Shown: positions 1 to 8,197 of the stretch, piece by piece
How the letters are laid out: each line of letters starts with the position of its first letter
How positions within the stretch are numbered: the stretch's first letter is position 1
NCBI RefSeq assembly: GCF_039794105.1
Contig: NZ_JBDIWA010000001.1
Location: 248,001 to 312,000, forward strand
Length of the DNA stretch: 64,000 nt
Direction of reading: 5' to 3'
From: Kuenenia sp039794105
GTDB taxonomy: Bacteria; Planctomycetota; Brocadiia; Brocadiales; Brocadiaceae
Notes under the pieces: model-generated
What the model was told of the DNA's origin: nothing
Databases searched by the model: none
What the model saw: only the letters and a program-made list of their open reading frames with translations
Made by a program: the position numbers and the translations under genes

Positions 1-607
1 AATCATACATTCCCGATTTAAATGTTCCTTCAATAACAAATGCCTTTACACTGATTTTGTCCCAGTTTTTTAACGTAACCAGCACTATTTGCTCGCCTTC
101 CTGCACAAAACTTATTGGGTCTGTTTCCGGGTCACCCGGACTAATTCTCAATAGTTCTATACCACAAAATGCGCTAGCAGTTTGGTTTTCTCCATGAGTT
201 TTTTGTAAATCTTCAGGTTCTTTCCTGAAAGGGGATAAAAAAGCCTTAAAATCGCCAACAGTTGCCTCATCAACGGGATTAATTCCTTTAAAATATACAA
301 ATTCCTTTCTTCCACGTATTTTTATAAGAGCAGGCCCCTCGACAAAGGGAGCACAGGAAGATACATGTTCGGTTGCTTTTACTTTTTCCATCACCTGTGT
401 ATAATTTTCAAGGCCATACATGCCTCCTTTTGTAATGATAATGTGTGTTAACGTTCCTCTAATTCTGCTACGTAATTCCTGATCGAACCCATTCATAACA
501 GAAAGGACAACGATCAATGTCATAACGCCTACTGCAACACCGGCTACTGCAAAAAAAGAAATTTTCCTGCTGCGTAAATAACGGAGGGTGATAAAGAGTT
601 TGTACAT
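1..607 (-). CDS. Lipoprotein-releasing ABC transporter permease (LolC/LolE type), N-terminal part
   Basis: The reading frame opens with ATG at 607 on the minus strand and runs off the left edge without a stop, giving 202 codons. The start reads MYKLFITLRYLRSRK, followed by a hydrophobic segment at about residues 18-42 ending in VMNGFDQELR. This is the N-terminal signature of the FtsX/LolC/LolE permease family, with one membrane helix and then a large periplasmic domain. Family members, with an ATPase, move lipoproteins from the inner membrane to a carrier. The rest of the gene and its partners lie outside the window. It is divergent from aroC with a 113-bp gap. The family is well supported; the substrate is inferred from the family only. 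Confidence 0.85.
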   Translation of the reverse strand, partial: MYKLFITLRYLRSRKISFFAVAGVAVGVMTLIVVLSVMNGFDQELRSRIRGTLTHIIITKGGMYGLENYTQVMEKVKATEHVSSCAPFVEGPALIKIRGRKEFVYFKGINPVDEATVGDFKAFLSPFRKEPEDLQKTHGENQTASAFCGIELLRISPGDPETDPISFVQEGEQIVLVTLKNWDKISVKAFVIEGTFKSGMYD

Positions 608-625
608 TATAACTTTGAATTCGAA

Positions 626-654
626 TTGTTATTTAAAATGATTATGTATATAAT
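626..654 (+). promoter_or_regulatory. Sigma-70-like promoter for aroC
   Basis: TTGTTA (626-631) and a perfect TATAAT (649-654) are separated by 17 bp, in the divergent gap between the permease and aroC. The -35 box matches consensus at 4 of 6 positions. Transcription would start near 661, about 60 nt before the aroC start. Confidence 0.55.
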
Positions 655-720
655 CCTAGAATTCTAGCACAACTAAATTGCATTAAGCAATTAATAATTT
701 ATCGTTACCGGAGGCGTTGA

Positions 721-1866
721 ATGTTATATTTTAAAACAGCAGGAGAATCTCATGGAAAATGCCTGGTTTCTGTTTTGGAAGGTTTCCCGGCGGGTATTTT
801 TCTTGATAAAGAATTGATAGATAGGGAATTAAGGCGCAGGCAAGGAGGTGTTGGCAGAGGTGGAAGAATGAAAATAGAAGCAGATTGTGTAGAAATTCTT
901 TCAGGGGTAAGAAATAATATCACTTTGGGCAGCCCTATTTGTTTAATGATAAAAAACAGCGATTATAAGATTGATGCGCTTCCTGTTGTTACACGACCGC
1001 GCCCTGGTCATGCGGATTTGGCAGGCGTAATAAAATATGGACATAAAGATGCAAGGAATATATTGGAGCGTGCAAGCGCAAGGGAAACTGCCGCAAGGGT
1101 AGCAGTTGGTGCTGTGTGTAAAATATTGCTTTCGCATTTTGGGATAAAGGTTTTTGGTTATGTCAAAGGTATCGGAGGAATCAATGCTGAAAAACAATTA
1201 GAAGATACTATAGAGACGGCGGTCAAAATCCGTGATGATAGCGCAATATATTGCATTGATCGTGAAATCGAAAATAAAATTGTTGAAAAGATAAAACGGG
1301 CGGTTGAAATGGGTGATTCACTTGGCGGAATAATAGAGGTGGTGGCAAATGGTTTACCTATCGGGATTGGGAATCATACGCAGTGGGATTTGAAATTGGA
1401 TGCAAGGCTTGCTTTTGCAATTATGTCTGTTCAGGCGATTAAAGCGGTTGAAATCGGTACTGGCTTTGACATTGCAAACAAACTTGGATCGGAAGCGCAT
1501 GATGAGATATTTTATGAGTATCCGAAGCGAAAAAAGACATTAACCGGAGGTTTTAAAAGGCTGACAAATAATGCGGGGGGGATAGAAGGTGGGATAAGCA
1601 ACGGAGAGCCTATTGTTGTAAGAGCGTATATGAAACCTATCCCAACATTAAAAAAGTCTTTAAGATCTGTTGATTTACTGACAAAGGAACCGGTAGCCGC
1701 TTCGTATGAGAGATCAGATATTTGTGCGGTTCCTGCCGCATCTGTTGTTTGTGAAGCAATGATAGCTTTTGAAATAGCCAAGGCTTTTATGGAGAAGTTT
1801 GGAGGCGATAGCATTGGTGAAATGAAAAGAAATTATGAGGGCTATATTGAAAATATCTTACAATGA
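721..1866 (+). CDS. aroC: Chorismate synthase
   Basis: Predicted 381-aa protein converting 5-enolpyruvylshikimate 3-phosphate to chorismate, the last step of the shikimate pathway, using reduced FMN. The N-terminus FKTAGESHGKCL is the first chorismate synthase signature. An RRRQGGVGRGGRM segment near residue 40, RPRPGHADL near residue 93, and an ERASARETAARVAVG helix near residue 120 are also typical. Length fits the family. A GGAGG ribosome-binding site lies 5 nt before the ATG. A good promoter sits just upstream, and no gene follows for about 400 bp, so it is probably transcribed alone. Confidence 0.97.
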   Translation: MLYFKTAGESHGKCLVSVLEGFPAGIFLDKELIDRELRRRQGGVGRGGRMKIEADCVEILSGVRNNITLGSPICLMIKNSDYKIDALPVVTRPRPGHADLAGVIKYGHKDARNILERASARETAARVAVGAVCKILLSHFGIKVFGYVKGIGGINAEKQLEDTIETAVKIRDDSAIYCIDREIENKIVEKIKRAVEMGDSLGGIIEVVANGLPIGIGNHTQWDLKLDARLAFAIMSVQAIKAVEIGTGFDIANKLGSEAHDEIFYEYPKRKKTLTGGFKRLTNNAGGIEGGISNGEPIVVRAYMKPIPTLKKSLRSVDLLTKEPVAASYERSDICAVPAASVVCEAMIAFEIAKAFMEKFGGDSIGEMKRNYEGYIENILQ

Positions 1867-2274
1867 CATATTTTCTTAAAGACCTTTGGAGTTAACTTTA
1901 GAATAGTTATTTGCGAGTTCTCGTTGAAACCTGGAGGCATGAAAAGCTTTGACGGTGAAACGAAGGAATCGCTGGCGCTGACATTACAGACGTTTTATTG
2001 CAAAAGTGCATTTTTACTCCTTGGTATTTTTGCAAAGGGCTCAGGGTCGCTTGTCTTTCGTGGGTGCAAAAATATGGAAAAGTTTTAAGTTTATGCCCTG
2101 CCTGGTGTCCGATTTTAAAATATTTTTTTGCTGCGTTTTTTTACAAAGCAATTTTACATATAGATATCTGCCCTCATTTAGTAAGAAACTATTAAAAACT
2201 TTAAAACAAATTGGCATAAGTACAAATTTTGCTTGAATAATGTTAATGTTTTGATATCATCGAAATTTCGCTGT
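1867..2274 (+). other. Gene-free stretch before tRNA-Thr, with one doubtful small ORF
   Basis: No convincing gene is seen in these 408 bp. A 49-codon open frame at 1939-2088 begins MKSFDGETKESLAL and has GGAGG only one base before its ATG, which is too close for normal initiation. A possible promoter for the following tRNA is TTGGCA (2211-2216) with AATAAT (2236-2241), but the 19-bp spacing is poor. A small RNA here cannot be excluded. Confidence 0.3.
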
Positions 2275-2346
2275 GCTAGCGTAGCTCAATGGCGGAGCAG
2301 CGGTTTTGTAAACCGCAGGTTGTGGGTTCGAGTCCCACCGCTAGCT
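2275..2346 (+). tRNA. tRNA-Thr (anticodon TGT)
   Basis: Acceptor GCTAGCG (2275-2281) pairs perfectly with CGCTAGC (2339-2345). The anticodon stem GCGGT/ACCGC encloses a 7-nt loop with TGT at 2307-2309. The T arm contains GTGGGTTCGAGTCCCAC. The 3' CCA is not encoded. It opens the tRNA-tuf cluster. Confidence 0.95.
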
Positions 2347-2383
2347 TTGTAATTTATTATTTCTTAATAACTAAAAGATTTTA

Positions 2384-2411
2384 TTGTAATTAAAGTTATT
2401 GGACGTATAAT
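2384..2411 (+). promoter_or_regulatory. Possible promoter for tRNA-Tyr
   Basis: TTGTAA (2384-2389) and a perfect TATAAT (2406-2411) with a 16-bp spacer lie about 58 bp upstream of tRNA-Tyr. Such a site would let tRNA-Tyr be transcribed independently of the preceding tRNA. Confidence 0.45.
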
Positions 2412-2468
2412 CTGTGCCAAATGTATTTTGTTTAGAAAAACATTAAATTAAGATTTTTAGTAGTAAAT

Positions 2469-2553
2469 GGGTGGATACCCGAGTGGCCAAAGGGGACAGA
2501 CTGTAAATCTGTTGGCATAGCCTTCGGAGGTTCGAATCCTCCTCCACCCACCA
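2469..2553 (+). tRNA. tRNA-Tyr (anticodon GTA)
   Basis: Acceptor GGGTGGA (2469-2475) pairs with TCCACCC (2543-2549), followed by A and an encoded CCA (2551-2553). The anticodon GTA is at 2503-2505 in a 7-nt loop. A long variable arm, typical of class II tRNAs, lies between the anticodon and T arms. Confidence 0.96.
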
Positions 2554-3044
2554 TACATGTTATATTTATGTTTGAAGAAAACTAAAACAATGCAACTTAC
2601 CAGAACAAAAACAGTAAAACAGTTACGAGGCCTCTCTGAAACGGAAAAAAAATCTTGCTGTTTGCATTTCTTTCTTCGGTATTGAAATTTTAAATAGTGA
2701 CGTAGTTTGTATGCTATTTTAAGGTGTAGCAATAGATGATTTCTGAATGACCTTCCAAAAGTTAAAAATTTTAGTCAGCAAAGTAATCACGCAATATCCA
2801 TTTTGAGTTTATACATAGTCTCAATAAATTGTCTGCGAACCTTTTTTTTGACGGACAGACAGTTTTCTTGGGGTTGCTGGACGGGGGAAAACTAAAAAGG
2901 GGTTATTCCGGAACATACTTGCCATATTGGCTTGACAGCAAAACATTCGTTTTTTTTGAATAATATTTAGGCATCTCAACTTTCTCATGAAACCTCCTGG
3001 TTTTTGATGTCTTTTGAAAAAATGTCATAAATGTTGATTTGTTT
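2554..3044 (+). other. Long spacer between tRNA-Tyr and tRNA-Gly
   Basis: No gene is recognised in this 491-bp AT-rich spacer. A perfect -35 box TTGACA (2932-2937) is followed after 18 bp by TTGAAT (2956-2961), a 4-of-6 match to the -10 consensus. This could drive tRNA-Gly, starting about 75 bp downstream. Apparent reverse-strand reading frames here only translate the tRNA sequence. Confidence 0.35.
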
Positions 3045-3115
3045 GCGGGCGTAGCTCAATGGTAGAGCCCTAGCCTTCCAAGCTAGTCATGTGGGTTCGA
3101 TTCCCATCGCCCGCT
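3045..3115 (+). tRNA. tRNA-Gly (anticodon TCC)
   Basis: Acceptor GCGGGCG (3045-3051) pairs with CGCCCGC (3108-3114). The anticodon stem CTAGC/GCTAG encloses a loop with TCC at 3077-3079. The T arm includes GTGGGTTCGATTCCCAT. The 3' CCA is not encoded. Confidence 0.95.
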
Positions 3116-3533
3116 TTAGAAAAATTTATATACAATTTATCTTTAACGGGTAAGTCTTATTTTCAACATATTACTTATTAATATCGTATACGTTGCATCG
3201 TGAATGTATCTTGTAATTCTTCATCGGCATTGGGTTTAATCTTGCCATGCTTAAGTATGCAAGGGTTTAAAATGTAAAAAATTTTTCTTTTGCAATATTT
3301 TCAAATCAATATAAACCATTCCAGACGGAAGTTTTTTTTTGCCGGGCAATTTGGATGCAATTGGTGTTCTGAGATTTCTTGATTTTAGACTGATTAGATA
3401 ATTTATGGATTCCGGCTTATTTTGTTTGACATTTGTATTTTTTTTGTTATATTTGATAAATTCTGGCTTTTTTGAAAAAACAAGTGTAGCTTAAATATAA
3501 CGATATCTGTGTTTTGTTGAAGAATGAGCAATT
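3116..3533 (+). other. Long spacer between tRNA-Gly and tRNA-Thr(GGT)
   Basis: These 418 bp are AT-rich and hold no recognisable gene. The only clear signal is the promoter at 3426-3453, listed separately. Confidence 0.4.
3426..3453 (+). promoter_or_regulatory. Promoter for tRNA-Thr(GGT) and perhaps tuf
   Basis: A perfect TTGACA (3426-3431) is followed after 16 bp by TATATT (3448-3453), a 5-of-6 match. It lies about 80 bp upstream of tRNA-Thr(GGT). It is the best promoter in the tRNA section and could also read into the first tuf gene. Confidence 0.55.
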
Positions 3534-3608
3534 GCTGCTGTAGCTCAGTGGTGGAGCACGTCCTTGGTAAGGACGAGGTCATGGGTTCAAATCCCATCAG
3601 CAGCTCCA
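3534..3608 (+). tRNA. tRNA-Thr (anticodon GGT)
   Basis: Acceptor GCTGCTG (3534-3540) pairs with CAGCAGC (3598-3604), followed by T and an encoded CCA (3606-3608). The anticodon stem CGTCC/GGACG carries GGT at 3566-3568. It immediately precedes tuf, the order also known from the E. coli thrU-tyrU-glyT-thrT-tufB operon. Confidence 0.96.
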
Positions 3609-3754
3609 GATAAAATACAGGCAGCGCTTGCGTTTGCTATGCAGTGTGTTGTGATCTTTGCTAAATTTGTGAATATGTGTAGTGGGGATTTTTAAGGAAA
3701 TATATTTTGGGCAATTATATAAGGGTGAAAATATTAAGATAAAAGGGGTAGCTC

Positions 3755-4957
3755 ATGGCTAAAGAAGTATTTCAGCGAACTAAGCCGCATTTAAACATAG
3801 GTACGATAGGGCATGTGGATCATGGTAAGACAACGCTGACGTCTGTAATAACGCATGTATTGTCGAAGCAGGGGTTGGCGAAGGATAGGCCGTTTGATTC
3901 GATAGACAAGGCTCCTGAAGAGCGGGAGCGGGGTATCACGATAGCGATATCGCATGTGGAGTATGAGACGAAGAAGAGGCATTACGCGCATGTGGACTGT
4001 CCTGGGCATGCAGATTATGTAAAGAATATGATAACGGGCGCGGCGCAGATGGATGGAGCGATATTGGTTGTAAGTGCGCCGGATGGTCCGATGCCACAGA
4101 CCCGCGAGCATATATTGTTATCAAGGCAGGTGGGAGTTCCCAAGATTGTGGTGTTCCTGAATAAGGTGGACATGTTAGAGGATCAGGAGCTGATGGAGCT
4201 GGTAGAGATGGAAATAAGGGAGCTATTGAGTAAATATGATTTTCCGGGGGATGAGATACCTGTGGTGAAGGGTTCTGCGCTGAAGGCGGCACAGTGTGGG
4301 TGCGGAGGTGCGGAATGTGCGAACTGTGGTCCGATATTGAAACTAATGGATGCGGTGGATACTTATCTTCCTGATCCTGTAAGGGAAATAGATAAGCCGT
4401 TTTTGATGTCCGTGGAAGATGTGTTTAGCATAAAAGGGCGTGGGACAGTTGGAACAGGTAGGGTTGAGAAGGGTAGGGTGAAGGTAGGAGACGAGGTAGA
4501 TGTCGTAGGGATTAAGCCGGATATAAAGAAATCTGTGGTTACTGGTGTGGAAATGTTTAATAAGACGTTGGATGAGGGTCAGGCGGGGGATAACTTGGGG
4601 TTGTTGCTGCGGGGGGTAGAGAAGAATGATCTGGAGCGTGGTCAGGTATTAGCGAAACCTGGCAGTATAACGCCGCACACTAAATACGAAGCGGAGGTGT
4701 ATATATTGACCAAGGAAGAAGGGGGAAGACATACGCCCTTTTTTAATGGATATAGACCGCAGTTTTATTTTAGGACGACGGATGTTACCGGCGTTGTTAC
4801 ATTGACAGGTGGTGCTGAGATGGTAATGCCAGGAGATAATGTGAAGATTAATGTAGAGTTGGTGACGCCGATAGCGATGGATGAGGGGCTGCGGTTTGCA
4901 ATTCGGGAAGGTGGGAAGACAGTGGGTGCAGGTGTTGTTACAAAAATTGTTGCATAA
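3755..4957 (+). CDS. tuf: Elongation factor Tu, copy 1
   Basis: This 400-aa GTPase delivers aminoacyl-tRNA to the ribosomal A site. GHVDHGKTT (residues 19-27), DCPGH and NKVD are the GTP-binding motifs; RGITI marks switch I. Domains 2 and 3 follow from about residue 205. An unusual feature is a Cys-rich insertion at the end of domain 1 with C181, C183, C188 and C191 (pattern CxCx4CxxC). The gene is identical to the second copy at 19619-20821. Codon choice differs from neighbouring genes (AAG, GCG and ATA heavy). A GGGGT ribosome-binding site precedes the ATG. It belongs to the tRNA-tuf-tRNA-secE cluster. Confidence 0.98.
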   Translation: MAKEVFQRTKPHLNIGTIGHVDHGKTTLTSVITHVLSKQGLAKDRPFDSIDKAPEERERGITIAISHVEYETKKRHYAHVDCPGHADYVKNMITGAAQMDGAILVVSAPDGPMPQTREHILLSRQVGVPKIVVFLNKVDMLEDQELMELVEMEIRELLSKYDFPGDEIPVVKGSALKAAQCGCGGAECANCGPILKLMDAVDTYLPDPVREIDKPFLMSVEDVFSIKGRGTVGTGRVEKGRVKVGDEVDVVGIKPDIKKSVVTGVEMFNKTLDEGQAGDNLGLLLRGVEKNDLERGQVLAKPGSITPHTKYEAEVYILTKEEGGRHTPFFNGYRPQFYFRTTDVTGVVTLTGGAEMVMPGDNVKINVELVTPIAMDEGLRFAIREGGKTVGAGVVTKIVA

Positions 4958-4985
4958 ATTATAATGTGGTTTTGAGGGTTTGTTG

Positions 4986-5135
4986 ATGCGAGAGTATATT
5001 ACCCTGGTTTGTCGTGAATGTTCCAACAGGAACTATAGAACGCCTAAAAAGGCAAAGCAGGCGGAAAAGTTGGAACTGAAGAAATTTTGTAAGAACTGTG
5101 GAAGGCATGTGTTCCACAAGGAATATAAAAAGTAG
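4986..5135 (+). CDS. rpmG: 50S ribosomal protein L33 (zinc-type)
   Basis: This 49-aa protein begins MREYITLVCRECSNRNY and contains two CxxC pairs (C9/C12 and C35/C38). It is therefore the zinc-binding form of L33, a small protein near the E site of the large subunit. It lies 28 bp after tuf and 24 bp before tRNA-Trp, the usual place next to secE. No strong Shine-Dalgarno sequence is visible; GAGGG lies upstream at a long distance. Length and sequence fit L33 throughout. Confidence 0.95.
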   Translation: MREYITLVCRECSNRNYRTPKKAKQAEKLELKKFCKNCGRHVFHKEYKK

Positions 5136-5159
5136 TTTTCTGTGTTTGGGTGTAACTAA

Positions 5160-5236
5160 AGGTCTGTAGCTCTAATTGGTAGAGCACTGGACTCCAAATC
5201 CGGGTGTTGGGGGTTCGAATCCCTCCAGACCTGCCA
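5160..5236 (+). tRNA. tRNA-Trp (anticodon CCA)
   Basis: Acceptor AGGTCTG (5160-5166) pairs with CAGACCT (5226-5232), followed by discriminator G and an encoded CCA (5234-5236). The anticodon CCA is at 5194-5196. Its position between rpmG and secE is a conserved arrangement in bacteria. Confidence 0.96.
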
Positions 5237-5280
5237 TTTAATTATTTTCAATCTTAGATCAAGAGTAATAAGATAAGCTA

Positions 5281-5742
5281 ATGTCATTGTTTGCTATTCA
5301 TAAGAAGGGTCAAGGATCTTATAGCAGGATAGTTGTTGGTATTGCGTTAGGGTTGCTAGCGTTGTTTGCTTCCATTTCGTTGTACAATGTCTTGATAGGA
5401 TTGCCAAATATATCTGAAAATGCGAGAGTTCCCCTTGTAGATATTGAGCTCACATGGGGATTAATTTGTTCGGTCGCGCTTTTTGTTTTTCTGGGGTATT
5501 TGATTTGTATCTTGGTTGCTGGCTTTAAAACTGGGTTGAGGCCTATTGATGAAGGCGGAAAAAAAGCAGTAGAATTTTTGGTTGAAACTCAAAACGAGCT
5601 TCAGAAAGTATCATGGCCTACAAGATATGAGTTGGTTGGCTCCACGATCGTTGTGATTATATCGGTGGTAATCATAGGATTTTTTATATTAGGCGTAGAC
5701 TGGGTCGTATCCTTCTTTATGGAGTATATTGGAGTGCTATAA
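5281..5742 (+). CDS. secE: Preprotein translocase subunit SecE
   Basis: This 153-aa membrane protein is a component of the SecYEG channel. The conserved core ELQKVSWPTRYEL lies near residue 108, followed by the essential C-terminal helix at about 120-145. Two further hydrophobic segments, near residues 17-40 and 58-82, suggest three membrane spans as in E. coli SecE rather than the single-span short form. SecE sits between tRNA-Trp and nusG as in most bacteria. The start codon ATG at 5281 follows a weak AAGAGTAATAAGATAAG leader. Confidence 0.93.
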   Translation: MSLFAIHKKGQGSYSRIVVGIALGLLALFASISLYNVLIGLPNISENARVPLVDIELTWGLICSVALFVFLGYLICILVAGFKTGLRPIDEGGKKAVEFLVETQNELQKVSWPTRYELVGSTIVVIISVVIIGFFILGVDWVVSFFMEYIGVL

Positions 5743-5882
5743 AGCCTGCATAGCGTAAGTGTGCCGATTGACGACTTTTGATAGGTTTTTCGCCGCGTTT
5801 TACTCATTCCTTGATTATACGTGATGCAACCGAATTGAATTTTAGACGTGGAATTTTTAGGTTTTTATAGGTTTATAAATAG

Positions 5883-6431
5883 ATGCCAAAGGAATGGTTT
5901 GTTTTGCGTGTGCAAAGCAATAGAGAAGATAAAGTCAGGGACAATTTAGTAGAGCGTATAAGAGCGCAGGGCTTGGAGAACCTGATTACAAACATACTGG
6001 TGCCGAGTGAGAAAATTTCTGAGGTTAAGGGTGGTAAGAAGAGGGTATCTGACCGCAAAATATATCCAGGATACATAATGGTAGAGATTGAGGTAGACGA
6101 AAAAGGTCAAATTCCAAAGGAAGTTTGGTTTATGATTCGCGAAACTTCAGGCACAGGGGAATTTATTGGCGGCCAGAGTAAGCCTGTGCCTATGACCAAA
6201 TATGAGGTTGAAAAACTTCTTTCTGATCTGGAGCAGAAAGAAGAAAGGCCTCGTGCAAAGATCGAATTTAATGAAGGCGAGAAGGTACGAATAAAAGAAG
6301 GACCGTTTGAGAATTATGATGGAATAGTTGAAGAGGTTTTGCCTGCGAGTGGCCGCGTTAAGGTTATGCTTACCGTGTTCGGAAGGGCAACGCCAGTTGA
6401 ATTAGAATATTGGCAGGTAGAGTCAATTTAA
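5883..6431 (+). CDS. nusG: Transcription termination/antitermination protein NusG
   Basis: This 182-aa protein has an N-terminal NGN domain (WFVLRVQSNREDKVRDNL) that binds the RNA polymerase clamp, and a C-terminal KOW domain near residues 130-180 (VRIKEGPFENYDGIVEEV) that contacts Rho or ribosomal protein S10. It starts 140 bp after secE, a larger gap than usual, with nothing recognisable in it. The ribosomal protein gene rplK follows 15 bp downstream. Length is typical of the family. Confidence 0.96.
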   Translation: MPKEWFVLRVQSNREDKVRDNLVERIRAQGLENLITNILVPSEKISEVKGGKKRVSDRKIYPGYIMVEIEVDEKGQIPKEVWFMIRETSGTGEFIGGQSKPVPMTKYEVEKLLSDLEQKEERPRAKIEFNEGEKVRIKEGPFENYDGIVEEVLPASGRVKVMLTVFGRATPVELEYWQVESI

Positions 6432-6446
6432 AGGTAGGAGAATGTA

Positions 6447-6872
6447 ATGGCAAAGGAGATTTTGGCTAAAATCAAATTGCAGTGTCCGGCAGGGCAGGCA
6501 ACCCCTGCACCTCCGGTTGGTCCGGCACTTGGGCAGCATGGAGTAAATATCGGGCAATTTGTGAAGCAGTTTAACGATAAAACGAAAGATTTGCAGGGGA
6601 TTTTAACTCCTGCAGAGATTACTGTTTTTAAAGATAAAACGTTTACATTTATAATTAAGTCTCCGCCGGCTTCTGTGCTATTAAAACAATCCGCAGGTAT
6701 TGTTAAAGGTTCGCCAGAGCCAAATCGGCAGAAGGTTGGGCAAGTTAGCAAACAACAAATTAAGGAAATAGCTGCTAGAAAGTTGGCAGATTTAAATGTT
6801 AGTAATTTAGAAAGTGCAATGAAGATAATAGAGGGAACTGCTCATACTATGGGGCTTAAAATTGTGGATTAG
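6447..6872 (+). CDS. rplK: 50S ribosomal protein L11
   Basis: This 141-aa protein has the L11 N-terminal domain with a proline-rich segment (PAPPVGPALGQHGVNI, from residue 20) and a C-terminal 23S rRNA-binding domain. It forms the base of the L7/L12 stalk and the GTPase-associated centre. An AGGAG site lies 6 bp before the ATG. It is the first gene of the usual rplK-rplA-rplJ-rplL group. Confidence 0.97.
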   Translation: MAKEILAKIKLQCPAGQATPAPPVGPALGQHGVNIGQFVKQFNDKTKDLQGILTPAEITVFKDKTFTFIIKSPPASVLLKQSAGIVKGSPEPNRQKVGQVSKQQIKEIAARKLADLNVSNLESAMKIIEGTAHTMGLKIVD

Positions 6873-6918
6873 TGTATAAAAATGGGGGAAGTTGTGTTTA
6901 ATCAGAAGGATTTATAAA

Positions 6919-7599
6919 ATGCCAAAAAGAAGTAAAAGATATTTAGAATCTTTAAAACATATAGATATAAACAAAAAATACGAATTAGAGGATGCCTTAA
7001 AACATCTTAAATCTTTTAAGACTGCAAAGTTCGATGAAAGTGTCGAAGTCGTAATTAAGTTGGGTATCGATGCAAAGCAATCAGACCAGCTTGTTAGAGG
7101 TGCGATATCTCTGCCAAGGGGTATTGGCAAAAGTTTAAAGGTGATAGTTTTTGCCGTTGGAGAAAAAGCAACTATTGCGAAAGATGCAGGAGCGGAAGAG
7201 GTTGGTGCTGAAGATTTGGTGAAAAAGGTTGAGGGGGGATGGGGGGATTTTGATGTTGCAATTTCTACTCCAGATATGATGAGAATAGTCGGTAAATTAG
7301 GTAAAGTGTTAGGCCCTCAGGGTAAAATGCCTTCTCCCAAATCGGGAACTGTAACTGACGATGTAGAAACAGCTGTTAGGGAATTTAAAGCAGGTAAAAT
7401 TGAGTTTAGAAATGATGCTGGTGGAAATGTTCATGCAATTGTTGGAAAGCTGTCGTTTTCAGTTGCAGATCTTGCCGACAATATAAACACATTTATTAAA
7501 CATATATTGAACTTGCGTCCATCGGCTGCAAAAGGGGTGTATATAGAGAAGATTTCGCTTTCTTCAACGATGAGTCCTGGCGTAATGTTGCAAATTTAA
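6919..7599 (+). CDS. rplA: 50S ribosomal protein L1
   Basis: This 226-aa protein builds the L1 stalk that helps eject deacylated tRNA, and in many bacteria it represses its own operon. The signature GKLGKVLGPQGKMPSPKSGT lies near residue 130. I place the start at ATG 6919 (MPKRSKRY), which has AAGGA at a good distance. A start at 6892 would add nine residues without family support. It follows rplK by 46 bp. Confidence 0.95.
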   Translation: MPKRSKRYLESLKHIDINKKYELEDALKHLKSFKTAKFDESVEVVIKLGIDAKQSDQLVRGAISLPRGIGKSLKVIVFAVGEKATIAKDAGAEEVGAEDLVKKVEGGWGDFDVAISTPDMMRIVGKLGKVLGPQGKMPSPKSGTVTDDVETAVREFKAGKIEFRNDAGGNVHAIVGKLSFSVADLADNINTFIKHILNLRPSAAKGVYIEKISLSSTMSPGVMLQI

Positions 7600-7634
7600 T
7601 TTTAAAATGTGTAGCTAAGGGAATAGACAGAACA

Positions 7635-8162
7635 ATGCCAAATGAATTAAAAGAACTTACAATAAAAGAACTGATTTCTCGTTATGATGATAAGAGTAGC
7701 TATCTGGTAGTCGGTTATAGAGGTATAACTGCTTTGCAGTTTAATCAGTTGCGAAATGAATTATGGCAGAAGAAGATACTTATGGAGGTTGTTAAAAATT
7801 CTCTTGCAGCGGTTGCGTTTAAGAAAATAGGCAAGACGGAAATAGTTGGTTTGCTAAATGGTCCTTCTGCTATCATAAGTGGCGGGGACGATCCAGTATT
7901 AATGGCAAAAGAAACAGTTAAATACTCTGAAGATTTGCCATTTTTTACGTTGCAAGGTGGATTTTTTGAGGGAGAGGCACTATCAATTGATTCTATTAAG
8001 AGCTTGGCGAAGCTTCCTTCCTTGCCAGTGCTTAGATCCCAAATAGTGTTGAGTATAAATGCTCCAATAGTCGGGGTGGCAACCGCTTTTAACAGTATAT
8101 TGCGCGGTTTGGCAACTATACTTCAAGAGATAAAAACACAAAAAGAAAAAAGTAATGGGTAA
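7635..8162 (+). CDS. rplJ: 50S ribosomal protein L10
   Basis: This 175-aa protein anchors L7/L12 dimers to 23S rRNA. The N-terminal domain shows the expected pattern (YRGITALQFNQLRNEL near residue 30, KNSLAAVAFKK near 55), and the C-terminal helix that binds L12 is at about 145-175. It is followed by rplL after 35 bp. The leader upstream of rplJ is only 35 bp, so the long autoregulatory leader known from E. coli is not obvious here. Confidence 0.96.
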   Translation: MPNELKELTIKELISRYDDKSSYLVVGYRGITALQFNQLRNELWQKKILMEVVKNSLAAVAFKKIGKTEIVGLLNGPSAIISGGDDPVLMAKETVKYSEDLPFFTLQGGFFEGEALSIDSIKSLAKLPSLPVLRSQIVLSINAPIVGVATAFNSILRGLATILQEIKTQKEKSNG

Positions 8163-8197
8163 TTTGTATATGATTTCTGAAAGTTAGGGGGTGTAAA

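Noticed and set aside
2457..2732. Minus-strand frame with GGWRRIRTSEGYANRFTVCP
   Set aside because: It translates tRNA-Tyr in reverse; no independent coding evidence.
3403..3597. Minus-strand frame beginning MGFEPMTSSLPRTCSTTELQ
   Set aside because: It is the reverse translation of tRNA-Thr(GGT), a well-known artefact in protein databases.
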